64,000 nucleotides of DNA from NCBI GenBank assembly GCA_047601745.1, contig JASGIS010000001.1, positions 930,001-994,000 of the forward strand, in the 5' to 3' direction. The translations under genes and the position numbers were made by a program. Below, piece after piece: positions 1-9,117 of this stretch; position 1 is the stretch's first letter; the number at the start of each line of letters is the position of its first letter. Under the pieces are notes generated by a model that saw nothing but the letters and a program-made list of their open reading frames with translations, did no database searches and was not told the DNA's origin. The stretch is from JAKPAM01 sp047601745 (GTDB lineage Bacteria > Pseudomonadota > Gammaproteobacteria > Burkholderiales > Burkholderiaceae_E).

Positions 1-217
1 CCGCGCGGCCTTCGGGCGTGCGCCCGCCCAGGTAGATGTGGAAATCGGCGCCTTTCGGGTAACCGCCGATGAAGGCCTCCGGAAACACCAGCACCTTGAC
101 GCCGCGCGCGGCCGCGTCGGCCATCAGCTCCACCGCGCGCGCCACGGTGGCCGGGGTATCGAACAACACGGTCGACGTCTGGACGACGGCGGCGGTCACG
201 GTCGAGATCGTGGTCAT
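1..217 (-). CDS. Nitrilase / carbon-nitrogen hydrolase, N-terminal part
   Basis: Only the first 72 codons are in the window; the gene runs off the left edge. The start is the ATG at 217, preceded by a GAGGAGA Shine-Dalgarno at about 221-230. The visible protein begins MTTISTVTAAVVQTSTVLFD and contains VLVFPEAFIGGYPKG around residues 42-56. That is the first signature of the nitrilase superfamily, and the Glu of FPEAF is the first member of the Glu-Lys-Cys triad. The Lys and Cys motifs lie outside the window. The family hydrolyses nitriles to carboxylic acids and ammonia; the FPEAFIGGYPKG form resembles true nitrilases more than amidases. The substrate cannot be told from this fragment. Confidence 0.85.
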   Translation of the reverse strand, partial: MTTISTVTAAVVQTSTVLFDTPATVARAVELMADAAARGVKVLVFPEAFIGGYPKGADFHIYLGGRTPEGRA

Positions 218-286
218 GGTCTGTCTCCTCATCAATCGCCGCAGCGGCGCCGAAGATCGTACCAGCGACGACCTTCGCCCACGCCC

Positions 287-1669
287 TCACCCCGCCGCCG
301 CCTCTGCCTCCGTCCGCGCCGCCGGCGCCTGCCGCGCGCCCCAACGGGTGAGCCGCACGGCCAGCATCGTGCCGATCCCATAGATCGCCATCCCGACGCC
401 GATCATCATGAACAGCGCGTCCAGGCTCGCGCCCCGCGCCTGCAGCAGCATGCCGCCGCCGACGACGACCAGCAGCCGCGTCGTCGACGCCAGCAGCGGC
501 CCCAGCAGGTGGCCCGCGCCCTGCGACGAGAAATACAGCGCGCCGCCCAGTCCGAGGAACACCAGGCACGGACCGACGCGATGCAGGTAGCGCCGGCCGG
601 CGTCGAGCGTCGCCGGGTCGTCGGTGAACAGCCGCAGCCACAGCTCGGGCAGCAGCGCGAGCGTGCCGCCGATCGCCAGCATCATCGTCGCCGCGACGAC
701 CGATGCCGTCCACGCGGCGCGGCGCGCGCGCGGCGCGTTGCCGGCGCCGATCGACATGCCGATCAGCGGCACCGACGCGACGCCGACCGCCCAGACCACG
801 TTCATCAGCAGGACCTCGAGCCGCGCGCCGATGCCGTAGGCGGCCAGCGCCTCGACGCCGAACTCGGCGACCAGCCGCCCGACGCCCATGACGATGACCA
901 TCGACTGCATCGTCTGCAGGCTCGACATCCCGCCGAGCTTCAGGATCTCGGCGAAGGTCGCGAACCGCAGCCGCGGCAGGCGGCCGTCGACGGTGAAGCC
1001 CACGGCGGCGCGGCCGTCGGCGACGTACCACAGGCCGAACAACGCGCACAGCAGCGACGGGACGATCTGCCCGATCGCGACGCCGATCATGCCCAGCGCC
1101 GGCAGCGGGCCGATCCCGAGCGCCAGCGCGACGCCGAGCAGCGGCTGGATCACGGCCGCGATCAGCGTCAGCCGCGCCGGCACCCACATGTTGCCGACGC
1201 CGCGCAGCACCGCCGACAGCACCATCCACCACCACATGACCGGCAGGACGAAAGCCAGCGCCGACGAATAACCATCGGCGATCGACAGCACCTCGTCGGT
1301 CTTGGCGCCCAGCAGCCGATACAGCCACGGCCCCTGCGTCAGGAAGAACAGCAAGAAGGCCACGCCCAGCACCAGCGCGATGACCAGTCCGTGCACGGCG
1401 ACGGCGCTGGCCTCGTCGGGCCGGCCGCGGCCCAGTTCGCGGCTGACCAGCGCCGCGACGCTGCCGCCGATCGATCCGCCAGCCAGGTTCTGCATCAGGA
1501 TGATCAACGGGAACACCAGCGACATCGCCGCCAGCGACGACAGACCGATCCGCCCGACGATCCAGGTCTCGGCCACGCTGACGAACATCAGCGAGCCCAT
1601 GGCCACCAGATTGGGCCATGTCAGGCGCAGCAGCGTGCCCAGTACCGGGCCACTGACGAGTGGGTTCAT
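287..1669 (-). CDS. MATE family multidrug efflux transporter
   Basis: A 460-residue inner-membrane protein with about 12 hydrophobic segments, the usual size of MATE (multidrug and toxic compound extrusion) exporters, which use Na+ or H+ to expel cationic drugs. The N-terminus MNPLVSGPVLGTLLRLTWPN and the following WIVGRIGLSSLAAMS are typical of TM1 and TM2 of the NorM/DinF group. The ATG at 1669 is preferred because the open frame upstream of it is non-membranous and overlaps the neighbouring EamA gene in another frame. It lies 149 bp downstream of the EamA exporter on the same strand and 69 bp upstream of the nitrilase gene. The substrate is unknown. Confidence 0.9.
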   Translation of the reverse strand: MNPLVSGPVLGTLLRLTWPNLVAMGSLMFVSVAETWIVGRIGLSSLAAMSLVFPLIILMQNLAGGSIGGSVAALVSRELGRGRPDEASAVAVHGLVIALVLGVAFLLFFLTQGPWLYRLLGAKTDEVLSIADGYSSALAFVLPVMWWWMVLSAVLRGVGNMWVPARLTLIAAVIQPLLGVALALGIGPLPALGMIGVAIGQIVPSLLCALFGLWYVADGRAAVGFTVDGRLPRLRFATFAEILKLGGMSSLQTMQSMVIVMGVGRLVAEFGVEALAAYGIGARLEVLLMNVVWAVGVASVPLIGMSIGAGNAPRARRAAWTASVVAATMMLAIGGTLALLPELWLRLFTDDPATLDAGRRYLHRVGPCLVFLGLGGALYFSSQGAGHLLGPLLASTTRLLVVVGGGMLLQARGASLDALFMMIGVGMAIYGIGTMLAVRLTRWGARQAPAARTEAEAAAG

Positions 1670-1818
1670 CCAATGGAAACGGTGCCGTGCACCGTGCGTC
1701 TCCGTCGTGAGTTCGTGCGCGTCGAGCGGGTCGACGGCGACGCCGATTATAAGTGGCCGGCGGATTCGTTGCCGGTATCGCGTTGCCGGTATCGGAGCCG
1801 CCGGCGAGACGCCGGCCG

Positions 1819-2730
1819 CTAATCGTCCGAACGTTTCGCTACACGGACCCGCCGCGACGCCAGCCAGATGCCGGGCAGGATCAGCGCCGCGCCCAGCGCG
1901 TGATACCAGCGCGGCGGTTCGCCGAGCAGCAGCCAGGCCAGCAGCGCCGCGTACAGCGGCTGGATGTACAGCGCCAGCGCCGCCCGGGCCGCGCCCAGTT
2001 CGCGCTGCACCCACGAATACGCGAGATACGCGCCGAACGCGGGCAGCAGCGCGGCGACGACCACCAGCATCCACAATTGCCGATCGAAGCTCGGCCAGCC
2101 GAGCATCGCGCCCTCGATCAGCGTCAGCGGCGCCAGCACGACCAAGCCGCCGGCGGCGATCATCGTCAGCCGCGCGAACGGGTCGAGCACCGTCGGGCGG
2201 CCGCGCAGCATCAGCGAGTACAGCGTCCACGCGATCACCGCGGTGACGATCCACAAGTCGCCGGACGAGAACCGCACGCCGGCCAGCGACGCGAACTGGC
2301 CCTTGAAGATCACGGCCAGCGTCCCGGCGATGGCCAGCACGACGCCCGCCCACTGCGTCGCGCCCAGCCGGTCGCCGAACCAGAACGCCGAGGCGGCGGC
2401 GATCATCGCCGGCGCGATCGCGTACAGCAGGCTCATGTTGGTCACGCTGGTCGTGCGCGCGCCCAGATAGACGAACGCGCCGCAGATCCACATGCCCAGC
2501 GCGCCCATCACCAGCATGTCGCGCCACTCGCCGCGCCAGGCCGGCCAGTGCCGCCGCAGCGCCGGCCCCTGGAAGGCCAGCATCAGCACGAAGGCCAGGC
2601 CCCAGCGCAGGAACGCGAGTAGGTGCGGTGCAACCACACCGACGGCCAGCCGTGCGACGATGTAGTTGGCCGACCACAGGCACGGCATCAGGAACAACAG
2701 GATGTGGGCGAGCGTCTGGCGGCGCGGCAT
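1819..2730 (-). CDS. EamA (DMT superfamily) transporter
   Basis: A 303-residue protein with ten predicted membrane helices in two EamA repeats, the architecture of 10-TMS drug/metabolite exporters of the RhaT/YdcZ type. The first repeat starts LAHILLFLMPCLWSANYIVA; the second contains the typical AYLAYSWVQRELGAARAAL segment and ends with a basic, soluble tail. The ATG at 2730 puts the first helix right after a short MPRRQT basic leader. Farther upstream starts would add about 60 non-hydrophobic residues. It is divergent from the diguanylate cyclase gene, with 244 bp between them. Family members export amino acids, nucleosides or other small metabolites; the substrate is not predictable here. 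Confidence 0.88.
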   Translation of the reverse strand: MPRRQTLAHILLFLMPCLWSANYIVARLAVGVVAPHLLAFLRWGLAFVLMLAFQGPALRRHWPAWRGEWRDMLVMGALGMWICGAFVYLGARTTSVTNMSLLYAIAPAMIAAASAFWFGDRLGATQWAGVVLAIAGTLAVIFKGQFASLAGVRFSSGDLWIVTAVIAWTLYSLMLRGRPTVLDPFARLTMIAAGGLVVLAPLTLIEGAMLGWPSFDRQLWMLVVVAALLPAFGAYLAYSWVQRELGAARAALALYIQPLYAALLAWLLLGEPPRWYHALGAALILPGIWLASRRVRVAKRSDD

Positions 2731-2974
2731 GGGCGGCGAGGCACGCCGGGTCGAGCCGGCGCATCGGAGGGCGGAGTTGCCGATGATAGCGGCCGGCCGG
2801 TCCGGCGCATCTGACCGAAGGCATCCTCGCCGGGGCGGACCTTGGCTAGCATGGCGCTCGCTCCCGGAATCCGGCCGGCCGGACGCAATCGACGGAGCAG
2901 GCGCCGTCACCACGGCCTGTCACGACTAGACGATCGAGGTCACGACGCTGTCTGCCAACAACATATGGGATCGG

Positions 2975-4153
2975 ATGCGCGATTCGCTCGAATGGCGCTG
3001 CGACGACGCGTACCTGAGCCGCAAGTTCGAGGACCATCGCACGTTCCTCGTCGGATTGTGCCTGCTGCTCAGCGTGCTCGCCCCGGTGCTGTGGATCTGG
3101 GATCTGGCGATCGATGCGCAGGGCGCCAGGCAGACCCTCGTGCTGCGCGCGCTGTATCTGCTGCTGCTGCCGGCCGCGGCGATGCTCGCGGTGCTGCGCG
3201 CGCGGCGTCAGGTGGCGTTCGCCGCCGGCATGCTGCTGCTCGGCGGCCAGGCCTTGTACATGCTGATCGCCTCGCGCCTGCAGGACGGCATCGTCTACAG
3301 CTTCGCCGGCTTCACGTACTTCCTGTTCATCACCCCTTTCGTCAGCCGCGCGTTCTCGATGCGCGTGAACCTGATGATGACGACCGGCGTCACGCTGGCG
3401 CCGCACGTGCTGGCGCTCGGCGGGCTGGTCGCCGGTTTTCCGCACGCGATGTACGCGAGCCTGATCCTGCCCGGCAGCGTGCTCGTCGTGCTGCTGGGCG
3501 CCGGCATGGGACGCAACTACGAGCGGCGCTTCCTGACCGAACGCGCGCTCGAGCAGGCGTCCAACACCGATCCGCTGACCGGCGTCGCCAACCGGCGCGC
3601 GTTCGCGCGGATGCTGCACCGGGAGATCCTGCGTGCCGGCGAGCAGGCGAGCCCGCTTTCGGTGCTGATGCTCGACATCGACCGCTTCAAGTCGATCAAC
3701 GACGCGCACGGCCACGCGACCGGCGACCGCGTGATCCGCGCGCTCGCCGACCTGTGCCGCGACGCGTCGCCGGAGCGGGTCGGACGCCTGGGCGGCGAGG
3801 AATTCTCGGTGCTGCTGCCGGATACCGGGTCCGACGAGGCGATGACGATGGCCGCGCGCCTGATCGAACGCGTGCGGCAGGCGCCGTTCGAACTCGACGA
3901 CGGCGACCTCGTGCATTGGACGGTCAGCATCGGCGTCGCCACGCATCGCGCCGACGAGCCCCTGATCGGCGATCGCCCGGACGAAGCGCTGCTGGCACGC
4001 GCCGACGCGGCCCTCTATTCGGCCAAGCAGGCCGGCCGCGACCGGATCGCCGGCGTCGAATCGATGCGCGGGACCGGCAACCGACGCGGCCCGGTCCGTG
4101 AACCGGAGCCGGAATCGGAATCGGCCGCCGCACGCCCCCTCGCCGCGCGCTGA
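2975..4153 (+). CDS. Membrane-anchored diguanylate cyclase (GGDEF)
   Basis: A 392-residue protein. About six hydrophobic helices occupy residues 25-180. A GGDEF domain follows, opening with DPLTGVANRRAF near residue 200 and carrying the active-site signature GGEEF at 273-277. This predicts synthesis of cyclic di-GMP from two GTP at the inner face of the cytoplasmic membrane. No RxxD inhibitory-site motif is evident just before GGEEF, where the sequence reads SPERVGRLGGEEF. The last 35 residues are Arg/Glu/Pro-rich and probably disordered. The ATG at 2975 is preceded in frame by a TAG at 2927. The signal sensed by the membrane part is unknown. Confidence 0.9.
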   Translation: MRDSLEWRCDDAYLSRKFEDHRTFLVGLCLLLSVLAPVLWIWDLAIDAQGARQTLVLRALYLLLLPAAAMLAVLRARRQVAFAAGMLLLGGQALYMLIASRLQDGIVYSFAGFTYFLFITPFVSRAFSMRVNLMMTTGVTLAPHVLALGGLVAGFPHAMYASLILPGSVLVVLLGAGMGRNYERRFLTERALEQASNTDPLTGVANRRAFARMLHREILRAGEQASPLSVLMLDIDRFKSINDAHGHATGDRVIRALADLCRDASPERVGRLGGEEFSVLLPDTGSDEAMTMAARLIERVRQAPFELDDGDLVHWTVSIGVATHRADEPLIGDRPDEALLARADAALYSAKQAGRDRIAGVESMRGTGNRRGPVREPEPESESAAARPLAAR

Positions 4154-4166
4154 CTGCCGGCCGGCC

Positions 4167-4230
4167 GCTGCCGAAGCCGGCAGTTGCCGAAGCCGACAGT
4201 TACCGAAGCCACCCGCTGCCGAAGCGGACG
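4167..4230. repeat. Four 16-bp tandem repeat units, intergenic
   Basis: Consecutive units 4167-4182, 4183-4198, 4199-4214 and 4215-4230 share the core G(C/T)T(G/A)CCGAAGC, with the last bases drifting. The array begins 13 bp after the stop codon of the diguanylate cyclase gene and lies outside any coding frame I accept. Confidence 0.85.
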
Positions 4231-4348
4231 CCCGGCCATGCCGGCCCGGCTCGTTGCCGCCGCTCGTTGCCGTCAATTCCTGACTGATAGCTGACTACTG
4301 TCGGCTTTTTGCCGTCATCTTCGCGATCAGAACAACACGCCGTTTTTC

Positions 4349-4377
4349 TTGGCAGGCCGGTCGTCGATCCTTATAAT
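4349..4377 (+). promoter_or_regulatory. Sigma-70 type promoter for the efflux operon
   Basis: A TTGGCA hexamer (4349-4354, 5 of 6 to the -35 consensus) is followed after exactly 17 bp by TATAAT (4372-4377, perfect -10). The start codon of the FUSC gene is 138 bp downstream, leaving a long leader that could carry a regulator site, for example for the MarR protein encoded at the end of the operon. Confidence 0.75.
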
Positions 4378-4515
4378 TCAATAAGCAACTATTGCTTTTG
4401 AAAACATGACGACGAACCTGCCGATGCGCCGCCCGGTGCCGGTTTTTCCCGAAGCTCGCCGAACGGGGTGCGACGAAGCGTCCGCGAATCGGCGAGCGCG
4501 ATCCGGAGGCCCGGC

Positions 4516-6489
4516 ATGATCCGCTTCGGCCCCTCGCAGTGGATCTTCTCGATCAAGCTGTTCGTTTCGGCCATGCTCGCTTATGCGTTGTCGGTGCGTC
4601 TCGCGCTGCCGCAGAGCTACTGGGCCGTCGTCACCTGCTGCTCGGTGATGAACCCGACCAGCGGCGCGCTGCGCTCGAAGGCGCTGTACCGGTTCGCCGG
4701 AACCTTCTTCGCCGGCATCGCGTCGCTGCTGCTGGCCGGCGTGTTCGTCAGCGCGCCGATATTGCTGATCGCCGGCACCGGCCTGCTGGCCACCGTCGGT
4801 TTCGGCGGCGCGCTGCTGGACCGCACGCCGCGCGCCTATGGGTTCCACCTGTTCGCCGTCACGCTGATCCTGGTCGTCGTATCGGGCATCGACCGTCCGG
4901 AGTCGATGTTCGATACGGCGAGCGCGCGCATCTGCGAGATCGGCGTCGGCATCACCTGCGCGACGATCGTCGACAGCCTCTTCGCGCCGCGCTCGCTGGC
5001 GCCGACGATGCACGCGGGCCTTCGCGCCTGGCTGGCCGACATGGAATCGTGGATGAACGACGCGCTCGAACGCGATCGCGGCGATACGTCGTCGAAACGC
5101 GACCGCCACCGCATCGTCACCGACCTGACCGCGATGTCGGCGATGGCCGGGCAGCTTCGGTACGACCCGATGGTCGGCGATCGGGAGCGGCGCTGCGTCT
5201 TCGCGATCCAGAGGCGCCTGCTGCGGATGGTGCCGCAGCTTTCAGCGATCGAATCCTACTCGGCCAGTCATCCGGCCGACGACGAATCCGATGCGCGGAC
5301 CGCGTGGAAACACGAGGTGGCGCGACGGGCCCGCAACGGCGAGCAGGCCGACGAGGCGCTGATCGAGCAGGGTCGCCGGGCCTTGGCGGGCCCGTCATCA
5401 CCGGCCGGATCGTGGGAGCGCCTGCTGCAGAACAACTTCATCGACGTGGTCGCCGACGTGCTGCGACAGTGGTCCGAGGTGCGGCGCATCCATGCGTCGA
5501 TGACCTCGCACGCGCCGCTGGAGCCGGCGCTGGCCGACAAGGTCGCGAAGACCCGGGCGTTTCCGCTGTGGCCGGACTTCCACGTCGCGATCAGGGTGTC
5601 GCTCGGCATCCTGCTCGGTTATACGGTGCTGTGCGCGCTGTGGTGGGTGACCGGCTGGAAGCAGGGGCCGAACGCGCTGCTGATGGGAACCGTCGCGCTG
5701 GCGTTCTTCGGCAGCGCGGACGAAGCCGGACAGGCGATCGCCAAGTTCTTCAAGTTCGGACTGATGGCCTTGCTGATGGGTTGCGTGCTCGGCTACGGCC
5801 TGCTGCCGCTCGCGCAGGACTTTCCGAGCTTCCTCGTCGTCATGGGGCTCGTCATGCTGCCGATCGGCGCCTGGGCGGCCTCCAATCCGCTGGCGATCCT
5901 GCTGCTCGGCGTGGGCCTGGGCAACGTCAATCTGCAGGCCGTCTATTCGCCGCCGGACTTCAGCGCTTATCTCGACGCCGGCCTGGCGACGCTGATCGGC
6001 ATCTACACCGGCTCGCTATGCATCCACCTCGTCAGGGAAATGGGAGCCGCCCACGTCGCCGACCGCCTCGGCCGCCAGGAGCGGCAGGACATCGCCGCGC
6101 TGACGCGGCAATCGAGCCCGCAGGCGCTCGAAGGCTACGGCAGCCGATCGCTCGATCGCATCGCCGGCATCACCAGCCGGCGCCCGGTCCAGGACGACCA
6201 GAGCATCTCGCTGCTGTCCTGGCTGCGCGCCGGCATCGCGGTCGGCGTCGTGCGCCAGACCTGCGACGGCCTGAGCGGCGAACTGCGCGAGACCAGCGAG
6301 GCGATGCTCGCGGCCATGCGCGACCTGCTCGCCGGCAAGGACGGGCAGGCGCTGCTGCCGCGCATCGACGATGCGCTGACGGCCGCGTGCCGCGAAGACA
6401 ATCGCGCGCCCCGCTCGCTGCTCAGGGGACTGGTCGGCTTGCGGCTCGCGCTGTTCGAGCAGTCCCCGCCGTGGAGTCCCGCGCGATGA
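4516..6489 (+). CDS. FUSC family inner-membrane efflux protein (AaeB-like)
   Basis: A 657-residue protein with two hydrophobic blocks (about residues 10-165 and 360-520), each followed by a soluble helical region. This is the FUSC/PET arrangement of the aromatic-acid exporter AaeB. The ATG at 4516 has a GGAGG seven bases upstream (4504-4508), which makes it a better start than the in-frame ATG at 4468. The gene opens a five-gene operon with DUF1656, HlyD, NodT and MarR genes; known AaeBXA systems pump hydroxybenzoic and related aromatic acids. The stop codon overlaps the next start as ATGA, so translation is probably coupled. A role in aromatic acid or fusaric acid efflux is inference from family and context. 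Confidence 0.9.
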   Translation: MIRFGPSQWIFSIKLFVSAMLAYALSVRLALPQSYWAVVTCCSVMNPTSGALRSKALYRFAGTFFAGIASLLLAGVFVSAPILLIAGTGLLATVGFGGALLDRTPRAYGFHLFAVTLILVVVSGIDRPESMFDTASARICEIGVGITCATIVDSLFAPRSLAPTMHAGLRAWLADMESWMNDALERDRGDTSSKRDRHRIVTDLTAMSAMAGQLRYDPMVGDRERRCVFAIQRRLLRMVPQLSAIESYSASHPADDESDARTAWKHEVARRARNGEQADEALIEQGRRALAGPSSPAGSWERLLQNNFIDVVADVLRQWSEVRRIHASMTSHAPLEPALADKVAKTRAFPLWPDFHVAIRVSLGILLGYTVLCALWWVTGWKQGPNALLMGTVALAFFGSADEAGQAIAKFFKFGLMALLMGCVLGYGLLPLAQDFPSFLVVMGLVMLPIGAWAASNPLAILLLGVGLGNVNLQAVYSPPDFSAYLDAGLATLIGIYTGSLCIHLVREMGAAHVADRLGRQERQDIAALTRQSSPQALEGYGSRSLDRIAGITSRRPVQDDQSISLLSWLRAGIAVGVVRQTCDGLSGELRETSEAMLAAMRDLLAGKDGQALLPRIDDALTAACREDNRAPRSLLRGLVGLRLALFEQSPPWSPAR

Positions 6490-6704
6490 TGGGCGAGATC
6501 GACATCGCCGGCATCTACTTCTCGCCGCTGCTCTTGTGCGTGCTGCTCGGACTGATCGCGCGCGTGCTGATCTCGAAGGTGCTGGAAGCAGCGGGCGTGT
6601 ACCGGCACATCTGGCGGCGACCGCTGTTCGACACGGCGCTGTTCTTCATCCTGATCGGCGCGGCCTTCCTGCTGCTGAACGCCCTGACCTCACCGACTCC
6701 TTGA
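6486..6704 (+). CDS. DUF1656 small membrane protein (AaeX-like)
   Basis: A 72-residue protein with two hydrophobic helices (about 10-30 and 47-67), beginning MMGEIDIAGIYFSPLLLCVL. It matches the length and layout of the DUF1656/AaeX family, which always accompanies FUSC and HlyD genes. It starts in an ATGATG that overlaps the stop codon of the FUSC gene and ends one base before the HlyD start. Its exact role is not established; it is thought to be an accessory membrane subunit of the pump. Confidence 0.88.
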   Translation: MMGEIDIAGIYFSPLLLCVLLGLIARVLISKVLEAAGVYRHIWRRPLFDTALFFILIGAAFLLLNALTSPTP

Positions 6705-6705
6705 A

Positions 6706-7614
6706 ATGACTGCCTGGGAACGATCGATCAAAGCGCTGAAGATCGCGCTGACGCTGGCGCTGACCGTGCTGGCCGCCTTCATGCTGTGGCACCTGTACGT
6801 CTACTACACTTATTCTCCGCAGACGCGGGACGGTAAGTTGAGGGCCGACGTCGTGGCGCTGGCGGCCGACGTATCGGGACGCATCGACGAGGTGCTCGTG
6901 CGCGACAACCAGACGGTCACGCGCGGCCAGGTGCTGTTCGTCATCGACCGCGTGCGGCTCGGCAACGACCTGGACGCCGCCCGCGCCGCGGTCGCGACGA
7001 CCCGGGCCCAGCTTGCCGCCGCCGAACGCGAAGACAAGCGGTATCGCGGTCTGGCCGGAGTCGTCGCGCCGCAGGAGGTCGACACCCGCCGGTCGGCGGC
7101 CGAGGCCGCCCGGGCGCAATACGCGCAGGCCGAAGCCAACCTCGAGCGCGCGCAGATCAACCTGGACCGGGCCGAGGTCCGCTCGCCGGTCAACGGCATC
7201 ATCACGAACTTCTCGCTGCGGCCCGGCACCTACGCGACGGCGGGACAGCCCGTCGTGGCGATCGTCGACCAGGACAGCTTCTACGTCGCCGGCTACTTCG
7301 AGGAGACCAAGCTGTCGCAGATGCGGATCGGCATGCCCGCCACCATCCATCTGATGGGCGAGGACCGCGCGATCCGCGGCCACGTCGAAGGCCTGGCCGC
7401 CGGCATCGAGGACCGCGAGCGCGTAACGTCGACCGGCACGCTGCTGGCCAACGTCAATCCCACGTTCAGTTGGGTACGGCTCGCCCAGCGGGTACCGGTG
7501 CGCATCGCGATCGACGAGGTGCCGCAGGACCTGACGCTGATCGCGGGCCGCACGGCCACCGTCGTCGTCGACGACCGCGCGACGCCGGTGGCCTCGGCCG
7601 AGGGACGGCACTGA
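6706..7614 (+). CDS. HlyD family periplasmic adaptor (AaeA-like)
   Basis: A 302-residue membrane fusion protein. It has one N-terminal anchor helix (about residues 10-30). Next come a lipoyl/barrel-sandwich half with DVSGRIDEVLVRDNQTVTRG, a short coiled-coil hairpin rich in Ala, Arg and Glu (about 85-150), and a second lipoyl half with RSPVNGIITNFSLRPG. A beta-barrel domain closes the protein. It is expected to bridge the inner-membrane FUSC pump and the outer-membrane NodT channel. Its start lies two bases after the DUF1656 stop and its stop one base before the NodT start, so all are in one transcript. Confidence 0.92.
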   Translation: MTAWERSIKALKIALTLALTVLAAFMLWHLYVYYTYSPQTRDGKLRADVVALAADVSGRIDEVLVRDNQTVTRGQVLFVIDRVRLGNDLDAARAAVATTRAQLAAAEREDKRYRGLAGVVAPQEVDTRRSAAEAARAQYAQAEANLERAQINLDRAEVRSPVNGIITNFSLRPGTYATAGQPVVAIVDQDSFYVAGYFEETKLSQMRIGMPATIHLMGEDRAIRGHVEGLAAGIEDRERVTSTGTLLANVNPTFSWVRLAQRVPVRIAIDEVPQDLTLIAGRTATVVVDDRATPVASAEGRH

Positions 7615-7615
7615 C

Positions 7616-9082
7616 ATGCGCGCCCGTTCGAGATCATGGAGTTCGAGATCATGGATCGCACCGCTGATCGTCAGCGGCCTGCTTGGCGCGTGCGCGTCGG
7701 TCGGCCCGGACTATGCGCCGCCCGCGCTGCCGGCCGACCTGTCGACCCGGCCCGCCGCGGCGTTCGACGCGGCGGGCGCCGACGGACTGTCGTCGGCGGC
7801 GCTGCCGGCCCGTTGGTGGGAGCTGTACGCGGACCCGCGGCTGGATGCGCTGATCGACGAGGCGCTGCGCGCCAATACCGACCTGCGCGCCGCCGCCGCC
7901 AACCTCGAAAAGGCGCAGGCCGTCGTGCAGGAAGTCCGCGCCACTTATGGCGTGCGGCCTAGCATCAATGCCAGCACCTCGCTGCTGCGCAACTCCACGC
8001 TGGGCGTCGGCGCCGCCGATCACGCGCACGGCGTCGTCGACGCGGGCGTGGGTGTGTCCTACGAGATCGACGTCGTCGGACGCATCCGTCGCTCGATCGA
8101 AGTCGCGACCGCGAGCGAGCAGGCCCGGGCCGCCGCTTATGACCTGGCCCGGATCACCGTCGTCGCCAACGTCGTCGGCGCTTATACCGACGCCTGCGCC
8201 GCTGGCGCTCGCCTGGCCGTCGCTCGCCAGTCCGTCGAGCTGCAACGACAGAGCCTGGCGCTGACGACCCGGGGCGTGCGCGCCGGCATCACCGCGCCGA
8301 TCGGAGAAGTGCGCTCGCGCGCGCTGCTCGCGCAGTTGTCGTCGGCCGTACCGCCGCTGGAAGGCAGCCGCCGCGCGGCGCTGTACGGCCTGGCCGTGCT
8401 GACCGGCCACGCGCCCGCCGATTTCCCGCCGGAACTCGCGCAATGCGCGAGCATTCCGCGGATCGCGCAGCCGCTGCCCGTCGGCGACGGCACCGCGCTC
8501 ATTCGCCGGCGGCCCGACATCCGGCAGGCCGAACGCGAACTGGCGTCGGCCACCGCCGCGATCGGCGTCCAGACCGCGGCGCTCTATCCGACCGTCAGCC
8601 TGGGCGCCAGCGTCGGCACCACGTTCCGGATGGGCGGCGAGCCGCTCGGCGGTTCGGCGTTCCATTACAGCCTCGGGCCGCTGATCTCGTGGACCTTCCC
8701 GAATCGCCAGGTCGCGCAGGCCCGCATCGACGAAGCCGGCGCCGATGCGCGCGCCGCGCTCGCGAAATTCGACGGCGTCGTGCTGGCCTCGCTGAAGGAA
8801 GCGGAAAGCGCGCTGACCGCTTATGCGCAGCACATCGAGGAGAACCGGCAGCTGCGCGAGGCCCGGGACCGCAGCCGCGAAGCGCTGGACATGCAAAGAC
8901 GCCTGGCCTCCGGCGGCACGGTGTCCAATCTCGAGACGCTCGATGTCGAACGCACGCTCGCCACCGCCGAAAGCGCGCTGGCGGCCTCCGACTCGACGCT
9001 GGCGACCGACCGCGTCCGCATCTTCCTGGCATTGGGAGGCGGCTGGGAAGCGCTCGGACCGGCGCCCGAACCCGCCCGCTGA
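7616..9082 (+). CDS. NodT-type outer-membrane efflux lipoprotein
   Basis: A 488-residue TolC-like channel of the RND/NodT outer-membrane factor family. A signal peptide ends in the lipobox LGAC with the acylated Cys at residue 26, followed by SVGPDYAPPALPA, the usual start of these proteins. Two OEP repeats follow; ALIRRRPDIRQAERELA near the middle is the family signature. It serves as the exit duct of the FUSC/HlyD pump encoded immediately upstream. The signal-peptide n-region carries a perfect in-frame 15-bp duplication at 7626-7655, giving RSRSWSSRSW. Confidence 0.93.
   Translation: MRARSRSWSSRSWIAPLIVSGLLGACASVGPDYAPPALPADLSTRPAAAFDAAGADGLSSAALPARWWELYADPRLDALIDEALRANTDLRAAAANLEKAQAVVQEVRATYGVRPSINASTSLLRNSTLGVGAADHAHGVVDAGVGVSYEIDVVGRIRRSIEVATASEQARAAAYDLARITVVANVVGAYTDACAAGARLAVARQSVELQRQSLALTTRGVRAGITAPIGEVRSRALLAQLSSAVPPLEGSRRAALYGLAVLTGHAPADFPPELAQCASIPRIAQPLPVGDGTALIRRRPDIRQAERELASATAAIGVQTAALYPTVSLGASVGTTFRMGGEPLGGSAFHYSLGPLISWTFPNRQVAQARIDEAGADARAALAKFDGVVLASLKEAESALTAYAQHIEENRQLREARDRSREALDMQRRLASGGTVSNLETLDVERTLATAESALAASDSTLATDRVRIFLALGGGWEALGPAPEPAR
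7626..7655 (+). repeat. 15-bp tandem duplication in signal peptide
   Basis: Bases 7626-7640 and 7641-7655 are identical. The duplication is in frame and doubles five residues in the positively charged n-region of the NodT lipoprotein signal peptide. Confidence 0.95.
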
Positions 9083-9117
9083 ACCGGCCGCCACCGCAAC
9101 CCTCATGGATCGAGCGA

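Larger units (their letters stand above)
4154..4515. other. Intergenic stretch with repeats and promoter
   Basis: This 362-bp gap has no convincing gene. It contains four tandem 16-bp units (4167-4230), a small CGGC-ttttt-GCCG hairpin with a T-rich loop near 4308-4320, and a near-consensus promoter at 4349-4377. From about 4280 to 4400 it is clearly richer in A+T than its surroundings. Confidence 0.7.

Noticed and set aside
38..1822. Long + strand open frame rich in His, Arg and Gln opposite the MATE gene
   Set aside because: Composition typical of an antisense frame in GC-rich DNA; the - strand frames encode recognisable proteins.
287..2824. An 845-codon open frame covering the MATE gene and running on through the EamA region
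   Set aside because: The upstream half is Arg/Pro/Ala-rich and antisense-like; it is another frame of the EamA gene. The real MATE protein starts at 1669.
4167..4230. CRISPR array
   Set aside because: Units are 16 bp, directly adjacent and without unique spacers; no cas genes are present in the window.
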